From an uncultured Bacteroidota bacterium (GTDB taxonomy: Bacteria; Bacteroidota; Bacteroidia; Flavobacteriales; Flavobacteriaceae): a stretch of 36,849 nucleotides of DNA. Positions 17,719-26,900 of this stretch are shown piece by piece; within the stretch, counting starts at the first letter, position 1; each line of letters starts with the position of its first letter. The notes under the pieces were generated by a model that saw only the letters and a list, made by a program, of their open reading frames with translations, was not told where the DNA came from and did no database searches. The stretch is taken from contig CACHZY010000016.1 of the NCBI GenBank assembly GCA_902584445.1, positions 1 to 36,849 on the forward strand. The letters run 5' to 3'. The position numbers and the translations under genes were made by a program.

Positions 17719-18606
17719 TTAATCTGGTTTTATAGATTTTTTTATAGGGTTCTCTTCTAAGTTGTAAATTGTAAGTATCAATAATCCAAATGCAACTGAA
17801 GAAATAATCAATATCACATTGGTCAGCCCTTTAACGCCAAAGGATAGACGGATTAGTATGGTACATATTACAAATCCTGTATTTCGTATTAATTGAGAGT
17901 ACCTCTCAGTATATTGAAAAGAAAGTAGTAAAATGAAAACATCAGCTAAAATCAAAATTGTAAAAAATTCATTGTAAAATATTGAATTGATATCTGTACT
18001 TGAGTTGTTTGACATAAGTTCATAAATCCAGGAATAGGCACTGAAAAAGGAGGTAACTACTAATATGGGTAATAAAATAAGACTAACTGCTTTTTTAGAA
18101 TTAACAAAGCTTTTAATATTTGGATTTAATGGTTTTTTTGGCAGCCTTAACCTGCCTTTATTGAAAAGAAAGATAAGGTAAAAAAGAATTAGGACCCCAA
18201 AAACATCGCATACTAATTGAAGATTTTCTGGAGTATTCAGCCAATTTGCTTTCAGATCAATTTGAGGAATGTCAGCAAAAATCCTTCGAATTAGAATCAG
18301 AGAAATAATTTCAAATTGTTTGGAAACAGAATGAGTAAAAGATCTTGGAAGGTTGACAACTAAAAGATAAATCTCATAAACGAGAATGATAGAAAATGGA
18401 GTATATATCGCAGAAATTGGGTCAATGAGTAAATTGGCCTCAAAAGGAATATTAAACCAATTAAATTTTTTGGCATAAATAAGAACCAGGTGTACGACAA
18501 AACCAATAAGAGACAACCAAAGGGTAGCAAATTCGATCCTCTTTTGATTTGAATCTGAGAAAACTTTAGCGTAAGTAGAGTCAATCACTTTTTGCCATCG
18601 TTTCAT
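17719..18606 (-). CDS. Multi-pass membrane protein of unknown function, 295 residues
   Basis: I do not recognise a named family. Six or seven hydrophobic segments are visible near residues 27-45, 62-85, 131-150, 172-193, 212-230 and 245-285 (the last long enough for two). After segment 2 comes a stretch LPRSFTHSVSKQFEIISLIL followed by IRRIFADIP, which recalls the layout of voltage-sensor/ion-channel helices but lacks a clear repeated-arginine ladder or pore signature. The N-terminus is basic and cytoplasmic-looking (MKRWQKVIDSTY). It converges with folD and diverges from queE; neither suggests a role. Confidence 0.8.
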   Translation of the reverse strand: MKRWQKVIDSTYAKVFSDSNQKRIEFATLWLSLIGFVVHLVLIYAKKFNWFNIPFEANLLIDPISAIYTPFSIILVYEIYLLVVNLPRSFTHSVSKQFEIISLILIRRIFADIPQIDLKANWLNTPENLQLVCDVFGVLILFYLIFLFNKGRLRLPKKPLNPNIKSFVNSKKAVSLILLPILVVTSFFSAYSWIYELMSNNSSTDINSIFYNEFFTILILADVFILLLSFQYTERYSQLIRNTGFVICTILIRLSFGVKGLTNVILIISSVAFGLLILTIYNLEENPIKKSIKPD

Positions 18607-18639
18607 ATTTATTTAATAATTCTCAAGTTTGAGTCCTTT

Positions 18640-18647
18640 CAAATATA
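18640..18647 (-). promoter_or_regulatory. -7 element upstream of the membrane-protein gene
   Basis: On the minus strand TATATTTG matches TAnnTTTG exactly, 33 bases ahead of the ATG. The upstream box is weak (TTC at 21-base spacing). Confidence 0.35.
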
Positions 18648-18681
18648 CCTTTTTTTAACAGAACTTTGAAGCCTTATACTT

Positions 18682-18689
18682 TATCTTTG
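18682..18689 (+). promoter_or_regulatory. -7 element (TATCTTTG) upstream of queE
   Basis: TATCTTTG matches TAnnTTTG exactly and ends 4 bases before the queE ATG. The nearest TTG gives a spacer of only 13 bases. If used, the transcript would begin almost at the start codon. Confidence 0.35.
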
Positions 18690-18693
18690 CCAT

Positions 18694-19326
18694 ATGTATC
18701 TTCAAAAAAAAAATCAAAAGCTTGAAATGGGTGAGGTTCTGCCTTTGATGGAAGCTTTTTATACAATTCAAGGAGAGGGTTATTACAAAGGAAGTGCTGC
18801 TTACTTTATTAGAATAGGGGGATGTGATGTTGGATGTCACTGGTGCGATGTTAAGGAGAGTTGGAATCCTAATCTTCACCCTGTTACTTCTATTACAAAA
18901 ATAATTGATGCTGCTAAAAAGTGTTCAGATACAGTAGTAGTTACCGGGGGGGAGCCCTTGATGTGGAATATGGTACCGCTAACGCAGGGCTTAAAGTCAC
19001 TTTCCATAAAAATTCATATTGAAACCTCTGGGGCCTATCCAATCTCTGGATATTGGGATTGGTTTTGTCTATCACCAAAGAAAAATAAATTACCACTAGT
19101 AAATGCCTACAATAGGGCAGATGAACTAAAAATTATTATTTACAACAAAGATGACTTTAGTTTTGCTGAGTCACAAGCGCAAAACGTACGTTTGGATTGT
19201 AAGCTTTATCTCCAGCCTGAATGGAGTAAAAGGGAAAAAATGATCCCGTTAATCGTTAATTATATTATGAAAAACCCAAAATGGAGGGTTTCCCTTCAGA
19301 CTCATAAATACCTTAACATTCCTTAA
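18694..19326 (+). CDS. queE: 7-carboxy-7-deazaguanine synthase (radical SAM)
   Basis: This 210-residue enzyme converts 6-carboxytetrahydropterin to 7-carboxy-7-deazaguanine in queuosine/preQ0 synthesis. The QueE substrate motif FYTIQGEG lies at about 22-29. The radical SAM cluster ligands Cys44, Cys48 and Cys51 form CxxxCxxC in GGCDVGCHWCDVKESW, and VVTGGEP follows. The ATG at 18694 gives the expected leader of about 15-20 residues before LPLMEAF; the ATG at 18727 would trim it. The last 14 bases overlap the end of the remnant on the other strand. Other queuosine genes are not in the window. Confidence 0.95.
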   Translation: MYLQKKNQKLEMGEVLPLMEAFYTIQGEGYYKGSAAYFIRIGGCDVGCHWCDVKESWNPNLHPVTSITKIIDAAKKCSDTVVVTGGEPLMWNMVPLTQGLKSLSIKIHIETSGAYPISGYWDWFCLSPKKNKLPLVNAYNRADELKIIIYNKDDFSFAESQAQNVRLDCKLYLQPEWSKREKMIPLIVNYIMKNPKWRVSLQTHKYLNIP

Positions 19327-19489
19327 CTAAATGTGCTAAATAATCCCAGTTTTCTCCCCTCATAATAATATGGGTTATTAAACCCACCTCACAAGCAGCC
19401 TGCTTTAGGTTTTCAATATCGACATATAACCAGGAAAAAGTAATTGTTTTATTATCGTAACTAATCCCATAATGCTGTACCAAATAAAT
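19313..19489 (-). pseudogene. 3' remnant of a probable SAM-dependent methyltransferase gene
   Basis: The 184-base gap between queE and the muramidase gene is not empty. On the minus strand an open frame of about 58 codons runs from just after a TAG (19490-19492) to TAA (19313-19315). It reads YGISYDNKTITFSWLYVDIE, then NLKQAACEVGLITH and GENWDYLAHLVKE. The pattern (F-x-W-L-Y-x-D-x-E-x-L, then DYLA-x-L-x-K near the end) resembles the C-terminus of flavobacterial class I SAM methyltransferases, recalled from memory rather than searched. No ATG is available and the catalytic part is absent. The remnant overlaps the end of queE by 14 bases. Confidence 0.5.
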
Positions 19490-19510
19490 CTAATTTATTA
19501 CTCACTATTT

Positions 19511-20668
19511 CTAATAAAGTAAATATTTAAGCCTAATGCCTCTAAAATTAATCAAACCTTCTTCCCAACTTCTCCTTATTTCTTTTTCACTCAATCCTTC
19601 TTCAATTTGTGTTTTTAGTTTTTTGGTTCCTGCAATTCTATAGAAACCTTGTTTAAAAAAACTTTTGGGTTCTGGAAAATTACTGTAGGAATCAAGTATC
19701 CATTTTAGTTCAATTTTATTTTTCGTATTATATTTTCTAAGGTCTACTCCATTACAAATTTTATTCTCTAGTTTAGGATACTTGGCACCAAAATTAGGTT
19801 TAGGGGTAAAGTTAAATTTTGATTTAGGTAGATTTGGATGACCAAAAATCTGGAATTGCATTTCTGTTCCTCTACCCACGCTGATAATAGTAGGCTCCAA
19901 TAAACAGAGACTTGGGTATAAAGCAATGGCTTGAGAATTAGGAAGATTGGGGGAGGGTCTCAAAGGTAATTCGTAGTGGGTTTTGTGGGTATAGTTTTTC
20001 AACTTTATTACCTTAAGTTGACATTTTATTTGATTATTTAGCCATCCTTCACCGTTAATCATTTGAGCATATTCACCTATGGTCATTCCATATACTATTG
20101 GAACTGGGTGCATTCCTACAAAACTTTTACAGTCATTTTCTAATACAGGTCCATCAATAAAATGTCCATTAGGATTGGGACGATCTAAGACAATCAATGG
20201 AATATTGTTTTCAGCACAGGCGTCCATTATATAGTGAAGAGTTGAAATGTAAGTATAGAATCTTACTCCAACATCTTGAAGATCAAAGACCATAGTTGAT
20301 ATACCTTTTAGCTGTTCGTTAGTAGGTTTTCTTTGGTTACCGTAAAGAGAGAGTATTGAGAGTCCTGTTTTGGGATCTTTTTGACTAAATATTTTTTCTC
20401 CTGCGTCTGCATCCCCTCTAAAGCCATGTTCAGGGACAAAGACTTTATTTATATTTATACCAAGGGATAAAAGGGTATCAATAAGGTGACTGCTTAAGGA
20501 TAGAATTGAAGACTTGTTGGCCACTATTCCAATATTTTGATCCTTAAGAATATCGATATATTTAGGAATCTGTTCCGCACCAGTAATTATCTTTTGTTGA
20601 CCAAGGCATATAAAACCTAAATTAAAGAAAAGAAAAAATAAAAATGTACTTTTGAAAGAGTCTTTCAT
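19511..20668 (-). CDS. namZ: DUF1343 family, NamZ-like exo-beta-N-acetylmuramidase
   Basis: This 385-residue protein has a signal peptide (KSTFLFFLFFNLGFICLG, cleavage near residue 23), so it acts in the periplasm or outside. Family motifs are GIVANKSS, VFVPEHGFRGDADAG (about 77-91), MVFDLQDVGVRFYTYISTLH, VLDRPNPNG and the tail GFYRIAGTKKL. Characterised members (GH171) remove terminal MurNAc from peptidoglycan fragments, and cell-wall recycling is the likely role here. Its ATG lies 14 bases from the start of the divergent permease gene. Confidence 0.9.
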   Translation of the reverse strand: MKDSFKSTFLFFLFFNLGFICLGQQKIITGAEQIPKYIDILKDQNIGIVANKSSILSLSSHLIDTLLSLGININKVFVPEHGFRGDADAGEKIFSQKDPKTGLSILSLYGNQRKPTNEQLKGISTMVFDLQDVGVRFYTYISTLHYIMDACAENNIPLIVLDRPNPNGHFIDGPVLENDCKSFVGMHPVPIVYGMTIGEYAQMINGEGWLNNQIKCQLKVIKLKNYTHKTHYELPLRPSPNLPNSQAIALYPSLCLLEPTIISVGRGTEMQFQIFGHPNLPKSKFNFTPKPNFGAKYPKLENKICNGVDLRKYNTKNKIELKWILDSYSNFPEPKSFFKQGFYRIAGTKKLKTQIEEGLSEKEIRRSWEEGLINFRGIRLKYLLY

Positions 20669-20682
20669 AAAACAAATTTAAT

Positions 20683-21918
20683 TTGAATTTACCCTTATTT
20701 ATTTCGCGCCGGATGCGTATTAGTCATCTAGATAAAGGTAGTGTTTCTGCTCGTATAATTAAAATATCCATATTGGCTGTTGCAATTGGAATTACTACGA
20801 TTTTAATAGCTGTTTCAACAGGTAGAGGCTTACAGAAGCATATTGAAAATACAACAGCTGCTTTTAATGGTCATATTGTTGTATCTCCTTTTGAGAATAG
20901 TGAATCTCAAATCTCAGTTCTACCGATTACTAATCATCAGGAGATTTATGGAATGTTGAAAAATGAACCTGGGGTAACACATGTTCAAAAAGTTGCGATC
21001 AAGGGTGCATTGTTAAAGTCTGAGATTGATTTTGACGGAATTGTCTTTAAGGGTGTATCAGATGACTATAAATGGGAAAATTTAAGAAGTTTTTTAGTTG
21101 AAGGAAGTTTTCCAGAATTCACTGACCTTGCCTCTGAACAAATTTTGATTTCTCAAATTATTGCAAATCGATTATCTGTTGGAGTAGGTGATCAAATTTC
21201 AGCTTTTTTTCAGAATTCGATGTCACAGAGTATACCTAATATTCGTAGGTTTAAAATTACAGGTCTTTTTTCATCTGGTTTTTCTGATTTCGATAATAAC
21301 TTCATATTAGGAGATATCAAGCATATTCAACGCATAAATAAATGGAAATCAAATCAAATTGGCGCCTATGAAGTTTTTATTTCAGATTTAAACTTATTAA
21401 ATTCTATTGAAAAATCGATTTATGTCAAGTTACCGTCTGATTTGGATGCTGTTAAAATCTCTAGACAATATGCTTCAATTTTTCAGTGGATATCACTTTT
21501 CGATTTTAATATATTGATTATTATTATTATTATGATTGTGGTTGGTGTAATAAATATGTCAACTACTTTGTTAGTTTTGGTGTTAGAGAGAACTCGAATG
21601 ATAGGTTTATTTAAGACGATCGGTGCTGATAACGGATTGATTCGTAAAATATTTTTATATAATGGAATAGTTATTATGGGATATGGTCTTTTTTGGGGAA
21701 ATTTATTTGGATTGCTATTTTATTTTAGCCAAAAGTATTTTGGCTGGGTTCGACTCGATCCTTCTACTTATTATGTAAATCAAGCCCCCGTAATGATTGA
21801 TTTTTTCGATTTAATATTTATCAATCTTGGAGTTTTGTTTGTAAGTAGTATTTTATTATTTATACCATTATTAATTATTAACAATATAAGTCCATCGAAA
21901 GTATTACAATTCCGTTAG
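20683..21918 (+). CDS. ABC transporter permease of the FtsX/LolE/MacB type
   Basis: This 411-residue membrane protein has one N-terminal helix (about 27-48, IKISILAVAIGITTILIAVS), a large periplasmic domain (about 50-265) and three C-terminal helices (about 270-300, 323-350 and 378-403). This is the lipoprotein-releasing/FtsX permease layout. The TTG at 20683 is taken as start because MNLPLFISRR matches the family N-terminus; the next ATG (20713) would remove it. The conserved ERTRMIGLFKTIGA coupling-helix region follows helix 2. No ATPase gene is adjacent, so its partner must be encoded elsewhere. The substrate, perhaps lipoproteins, is inferred. Confidence 0.88.
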   Translation: MNLPLFISRRMRISHLDKGSVSARIIKISILAVAIGITTILIAVSTGRGLQKHIENTTAAFNGHIVVSPFENSESQISVLPITNHQEIYGMLKNEPGVTHVQKVAIKGALLKSEIDFDGIVFKGVSDDYKWENLRSFLVEGSFPEFTDLASEQILISQIIANRLSVGVGDQISAFFQNSMSQSIPNIRRFKITGLFSSGFSDFDNNFILGDIKHIQRINKWKSNQIGAYEVFISDLNLLNSIEKSIYVKLPSDLDAVKISRQYASIFQWISLFDFNILIIIIIMIVVGVINMSTTLLVLVLERTRMIGLFKTIGADNGLIRKIFLYNGIVIMGYGLFWGNLFGLLFYFSQKYFGWVRLDPSTYYVNQAPVMIDFFDLIFINLGVLFVSSILLFIPLLIINNISPSKVLQFR

Positions 21919-21979
21919 TTTAATAATGCTTATTTAATTTTTATAAAGTATGTGGTATCTTTACTTTGAAAACTAATTA

Positions 21980-22963
21980 ATGAAATACTCGAAAAATATT
22001 TTAGAGACTATTGGTAATACTCCATTAGTAAAGCTAAACAAAATTACCAAGGAGGTCCCAGCTTTGGTTTTGGCAAAAGTTGAAAGTTTCAACCCTGGAA
22101 ACTCTATTAAAGATCGAATGGCAGTAAAAATGGTTGAGGACGCTGAAGCTGACGGGAGATTAAAACCAGGTGGAGTTATTATTGAGGGAACCTCAGGTAA
22201 TACCGGAATGGGATTGGCCCTTGCGGCTATCGTGAAGGGATATAAATTAATATGTGTTTCTAATGATAAACAATCCAAAGAAAAATTTGATGTTCTAAGA
22301 GCTATGGGAGCAAAAGTGGTCATATGTCCTACAGCTGTAGCCCCAGATGACCCTCGTTCTTATTATAGTGTTTCAAAAACCTTGGCCGATGAAACTCCAA
22401 ATTCTTGGTATGTTAATCAATATGATAATCCTTCTAATAGTATAGCACATTATGAACAGACTGGTCCTGAAATATGGGATCAAACTGATGGAAAGGTTAC
22501 ACACTTTGTTGTAGGTGTCGGGACAGGTGGAACTATTTCTGGTGTCGCAAAGTATTTAAAAGAAAGAAATCCCTCAATCAAAATTTGGGGTGTAGATACT
22601 TATGGTTCTGTTTTTAAAAAATATCATGAAACAGGTATTTTCGATGAGAATGAAATATATCCTTATGTAACTGAGGGAATTGGTGAAGATATATTGCCTG
22701 AAAATGTAAACTTCGAAAGTATTGATCATTTTGAAAAAGTTACAGATAAAGATGCAGCATTATATACTCGAAAACTTGCTAGAGAAGAAGGTATATTTGC
22801 TGGAAATTCATGCGGCGCTGCAGTTAAGGCAGTTTTACAATTAAAAGATAATTTTAATTCTGATGATGTTGTAGTTGTATTACTGCATGATTCGGGAAGT
22901 CGGTACATCGCTAAGATCTATAATGATGAATGGATGCTTGAAAAAGGGTTTATGGAGGAGTAA
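21980..22963 (+). CDS. cysM: PLP-dependent cysteine synthase / cystathionine beta-synthase catalytic family
   Basis: This 327-residue fold-type II PLP enzyme probably makes cysteine from an activated serine and sulfide. Lys44 in FNPGNSIKDR carries the PLP, GTSGNTGMG (70-78) binds substrate, and GVGTGGTISG binds the cofactor phosphate. The ending HDSGSRYIAKIYNDEWMLEK resembles the catalytic domain of cystathionine beta-synthase more than classical CysK, but there is no CBS regulatory pair. The exact substrate, and hence the symbol, is uncertain. It lies 61 bases after the permease and ends 4 bases from the convergent PorP/SprF gene. Confidence 0.85.
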   Translation: MKYSKNILETIGNTPLVKLNKITKEVPALVLAKVESFNPGNSIKDRMAVKMVEDAEADGRLKPGGVIIEGTSGNTGMGLALAAIVKGYKLICVSNDKQSKEKFDVLRAMGAKVVICPTAVAPDDPRSYYSVSKTLADETPNSWYVNQYDNPSNSIAHYEQTGPEIWDQTDGKVTHFVVGVGTGGTISGVAKYLKERNPSIKIWGVDTYGSVFKKYHETGIFDENEIYPYVTEGIGEDILPENVNFESIDHFEKVTDKDAALYTRKLAREEGIFAGNSCGAAVKAVLQLKDNFNSDDVVVVLLHDSGSRYIAKIYNDEWMLEKGFMEE

Positions 22964-22967
22964 TTCA

Positions 22968-23990
22968 CTAGTAATAATTATCAATCTGTAACTTTTTATA
23001 AATTCCTCTGTTGTTTCTTCTATAGATGCTAAAGTCGAAAATAATACTTAACTCAAATAGACTAGGGGAGAATACTTTTCCTGGTTTTCTATTTGAGAAG
23101 TTATAGTGTAATCCAAAATCAAAATTTTCAAGAGCTAATCCTATTGTCATTCCAAAATTATTCAAACTAAAGGAGTTAACCGATCCAGTTTGTTGTGTAA
23201 ATCCAATTGAGAACTCACCTAGTTGAAATTCTTCATTTAATCCTAGATAAATAGCCTCTCCATATTTTACAAGATTTAAAAACGTATATAAATAAGAAAA
23301 CCTCGGAAGAAGACCTCTTTCAAATGGGTTTATGTCGAATTCGTAACCTGCTTGAAGACCAATACGTATAGGTTTTGTATATGGAACTTCTTTATTATAG
23401 GAAATATTAGGTTTATTGAGGTGTTTTAGACTCAAACCAATCATGTAGAATTCATTATGAATAATGAAAGAGGCACCTAAATCAAAGTAATTTATATTTG
23501 CTATTAGAGGGGCTAATGGATCAATTGTTTCAGTACTAATGAAGCCAGTTGACATATTTAGCTGATCCTCAAAAATTAAATTATCAGCATTAACGCTCGA
23601 GCTTCCTAATCCTAGGGTTAAGCCGGGTAAAAAATATGAATAGTTTGAGATTTGTATTTTATACACATATGATAAATTCACTAACGAATTTGTTAGTCCA
23701 ATATCATTTATATTAAAGGAATTAATATCAAATCCAAGAGAGAAATTTTTATCCTGAAAAGCAACGGATCCAAAAGCATATTTGTTATCCATATTACTGG
23801 TTTCATTCAATTTAAGAGAGTTAAAAAGAACTCCAACTCTATTTAATTGATTCATTCCAAAAAAGCTAGCGTTAGATTTTTGTAAAAACTTAATTTGATT
23901 GACTACATAATCTTCTTGTGCTTCGACTATTTGAGGTGATAAAATAATCAGTATAATGCCCAATATTTTTTTAATTTTTTTTAGCATCAT
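22968..23990 (-). CDS. PorP/SprF family type IX secretion membrane protein
   Basis: This 340-residue protein has a signal peptide (MMLKKIKKILGIILIIL, cleavage near VEA-QED at about 24) and an amphipathic beta-strand-rich body typical of the PorP/SprF outer-membrane barrel family. Matching features are the N-terminal FFGMNQLNRVGVLFNS, YKIQISNYSYFLPGLTLGLG, FDLGASFIIHNEFYMIGLSL and GIYKKLQ near the end. Family members work with a specific giant T9SS substrate, as SprF does with SprB. Its ATG overlaps the stop of the upstream giant gene by 4 bases (ATGA), so the two are translationally coupled and probably functional partners. Confidence 0.9.
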   Translation of the reverse strand: MMLKKIKKILGIILIILSPQIVEAQEDYVVNQIKFLQKSNASFFGMNQLNRVGVLFNSLKLNETSNMDNKYAFGSVAFQDKNFSLGFDINSFNINDIGLTNSLVNLSYVYKIQISNYSYFLPGLTLGLGSSSVNADNLIFEDQLNMSTGFISTETIDPLAPLIANINYFDLGASFIIHNEFYMIGLSLKHLNKPNISYNKEVPYTKPIRIGLQAGYEFDINPFERGLLPRFSYLYTFLNLVKYGEAIYLGLNEEFQLGEFSIGFTQQTGSVNSFSLNNFGMTIGLALENFDFGLHYNFSNRKPGKVFSPSLFELSIIFDFSIYRRNNRGIYKKLQIDNYY

Positions 23991-26900
23991 CTTATAATTA
24001 TAAATGTCCCACTTTTTTGTACCTCAATATCTCCAAATAAGGTGGTTCCATAAACTGAATAAATATAATATGGAGAATCAATTTGCGTATCTCCATTCCA
24101 ACCACTTAAACTAATCGAACTAATCGGATTGCTTGGATCTACTGATTTTTCTTCTGTGTAAAGAAGATTACCTCTATAATCATAGATTGTCATTTGAATT
24201 GATTTAAACCCACTAAACAGGGGTTTAAACATATCGTTATATGTATCACTATTAGGAGTAAAAACATTTGGAACCATTACATTGTATCCTTTACCCACAA
24301 CAAGGGTTTCTACTTTTTCTTTGTAGCATCCTACCGAATTATACATTCTAAGTCTAGGATAATAAGTTCCTGAAACCCCATAAATATTTGTTACTGGAGA
24401 CGATGTGCTACCAGGTTGACTATATTTTCTCTCTACTGGACCACCATCTCCGAAATCCCACTCATAATAGCTTGATGTTCCAGTTGAAGTGTTTGTAAAA
24501 GTGACTTCTTCTCTTGCAAGTATTATTGGTAATTGCGTATCAGAGGAATTACCCGAAATTTGAGAATTAAATGAGCTGAAACTGAAATTGGGTTCACCAA
24601 TTTCAAGGTTTATAACCTCTTCAAGTCGACAACCCTCTTCATTATATACAGTTAGTGTGCCTTTTTCAACTGATTGATCAATATATAAACGATATAAAGT
24701 GTTGTCAATTCTATCAACTTGAGTTAGCGGAACATTTTCATAATCAAATGATATTTCCCCCTCGTAATTATTAAATACATTAACATACAAATAACCTGAG
24801 CCTCCTACTTTGCAGATGTTGTCTGAACCATCTGTGAAGTTGTATTCACTAACATCAATTAAAGGACCATTAGTTATTATTAAATCATCATTTTGTGGCA
24901 CAATTATAACTTTAGTAATACCGATTCCAGAATCAACAGAATTAACTGTGCATTCCCAATCAGTTGGTTCAACTGTTACTCGATATTGACCAGGTAGAAG
25001 ATCATTTGCAAACTCTTGATTAGATAGATCTTGTAAACCATTCGTGCCATCCATAATAAGGTATGATCCAGTATTAGTATCGTACTTTTCCCATTGAACA
25101 GTATATGGATAAGAAACAGTATTATTACCCTCTATGTAATTACCTCCTTTGACATTAAATTTAATTTTACCGTCATCTCTATCTGGGTCAGTACAAGTCG
25201 GTTCTAATGCAAATACAGGAGTAGTTGTAGGTGTTACACCATTAGATATAAGTGATAAACCTTCCTCTAGGTAATACCGAGAAATTTCGTTTCTTACTTG
25301 AATTTTATCAGTACTTGTTATATCTACAATACACCCTTTACTGTCTTGAACAGTAAGAGATAAATCACCAGGGTATTTTACTGTAATTGTTTTTCCAGTG
25401 TACTCTAACACCCCAAACTCAGTTGAGTTAAGTTGCCAATCATATTTATAGAATGGTTCTCCATTAGAACTTACAAATGGTACCCCACCTTGAATATCTG
25501 CAGTTAATTCGAACTCAGGATTACATTTATCAAGGGTATAAGACATTTCACCGATATAAGAAATTTCCTCAAGACCAGGAATGATCAAAATTTGATTCAA
25601 TTCACAAGTGTCTGTTGCCCCTCCAGTTTCACTTATTTTTATTTCATAATCACCGAATGGGACACTTTTAATCCTGTAATTCCCCGATCTGTCAGAAGTT
25701 AAAGGCCAAGTTATTTTTGCTGTATCGGAGGATGCACTGGAAGAGTTAAAAATTTCAGAATACCCAACTCCAGCGCCACCTGTCTTATTGACAGTTATCT
25801 CAATGTTACCTCCAGTTATTTTCTCATTAGCTAGTGTAAACTCAATATTATATCTAAGGTTTTCAACAGAACATTCACTTATTGAACTATCAGCAGGAGG
25901 AGCGTCCAAATACCTTAAATTCAGTAAGTCAAATCCTCTTCCTCCAATAACTTGAGTGGAGGTAGTTATTTCATTATTTGCGCAGTTTCCTTCATTATTA
26001 CTTCTAATGATTGCTCTGTACGAACCTTTTACAAGATTTTGAACGGATAAATTCCCCTCTAATGATGGGACATATTGCCAATCCTGAGTAGTAATTTCAG
26101 TTGTTGCTGTACTTAAGGACGAGGTCGAAGCGCTTACTGTAGAGGTAGATAAAGTTAGCTTCTGCCACTTAATGGACATTTGTGGAGTTATTGTTGTTTC
26201 ATCAATTACTAGCTCAATTGAACCTCCAGTATCTTCATCGCATGGAGGATCTTGAGCATTTACAGCTAGAAGGAGAATCTGACTATTGGCAGAGTCTAAA
26301 ACTTCAACAGTTCCAGAGTCAAGTTCACATATATTAGTATTAGATGTAGCACCTGAAACGGGGGTACCAAAAATAGTATACTCATATGTTCCAGCTTGTT
26401 CAATATCAACTGTTGCATTTCCAGCTCCAGAGGATAAATTTTGCCATGTATTAAAATAATTGTAATTCAATACAGGAGATTTAATTTGTATTGATAGAGT
26501 ATTAAGATCAGGATTTCCATTATATGAAAACTCTATTTTACCCTCCTGTGAAGTTGAACAATCAATGTCTTGAGGAGTTGCCTGTATCTCTATTTCGTTG
26601 TAGTTAGGTAATATAATTTGAGAAGGAAGCGTTCCTGCTTTTGTACAACTAGGATCTCCGCCAGAGACAGTATATCCAGTGAATGTGTTATGATTACTTG
26701 TATCAATTCCTGTTATTATTATTTCCCTGTTAGATGGACCAGCTGATGTTCCAGATAAACCATTATCAAATTGAACAGTGTATGGTCCTGATCCATCAGC
26801 ACCACCATTTACATTAAACACAAGCTGAGCAAAATCTCCTGGACATGCGGGTACAATTCTTTTCGTTGTGTTTTCCACAACTGACATATCAGTAGGAACA

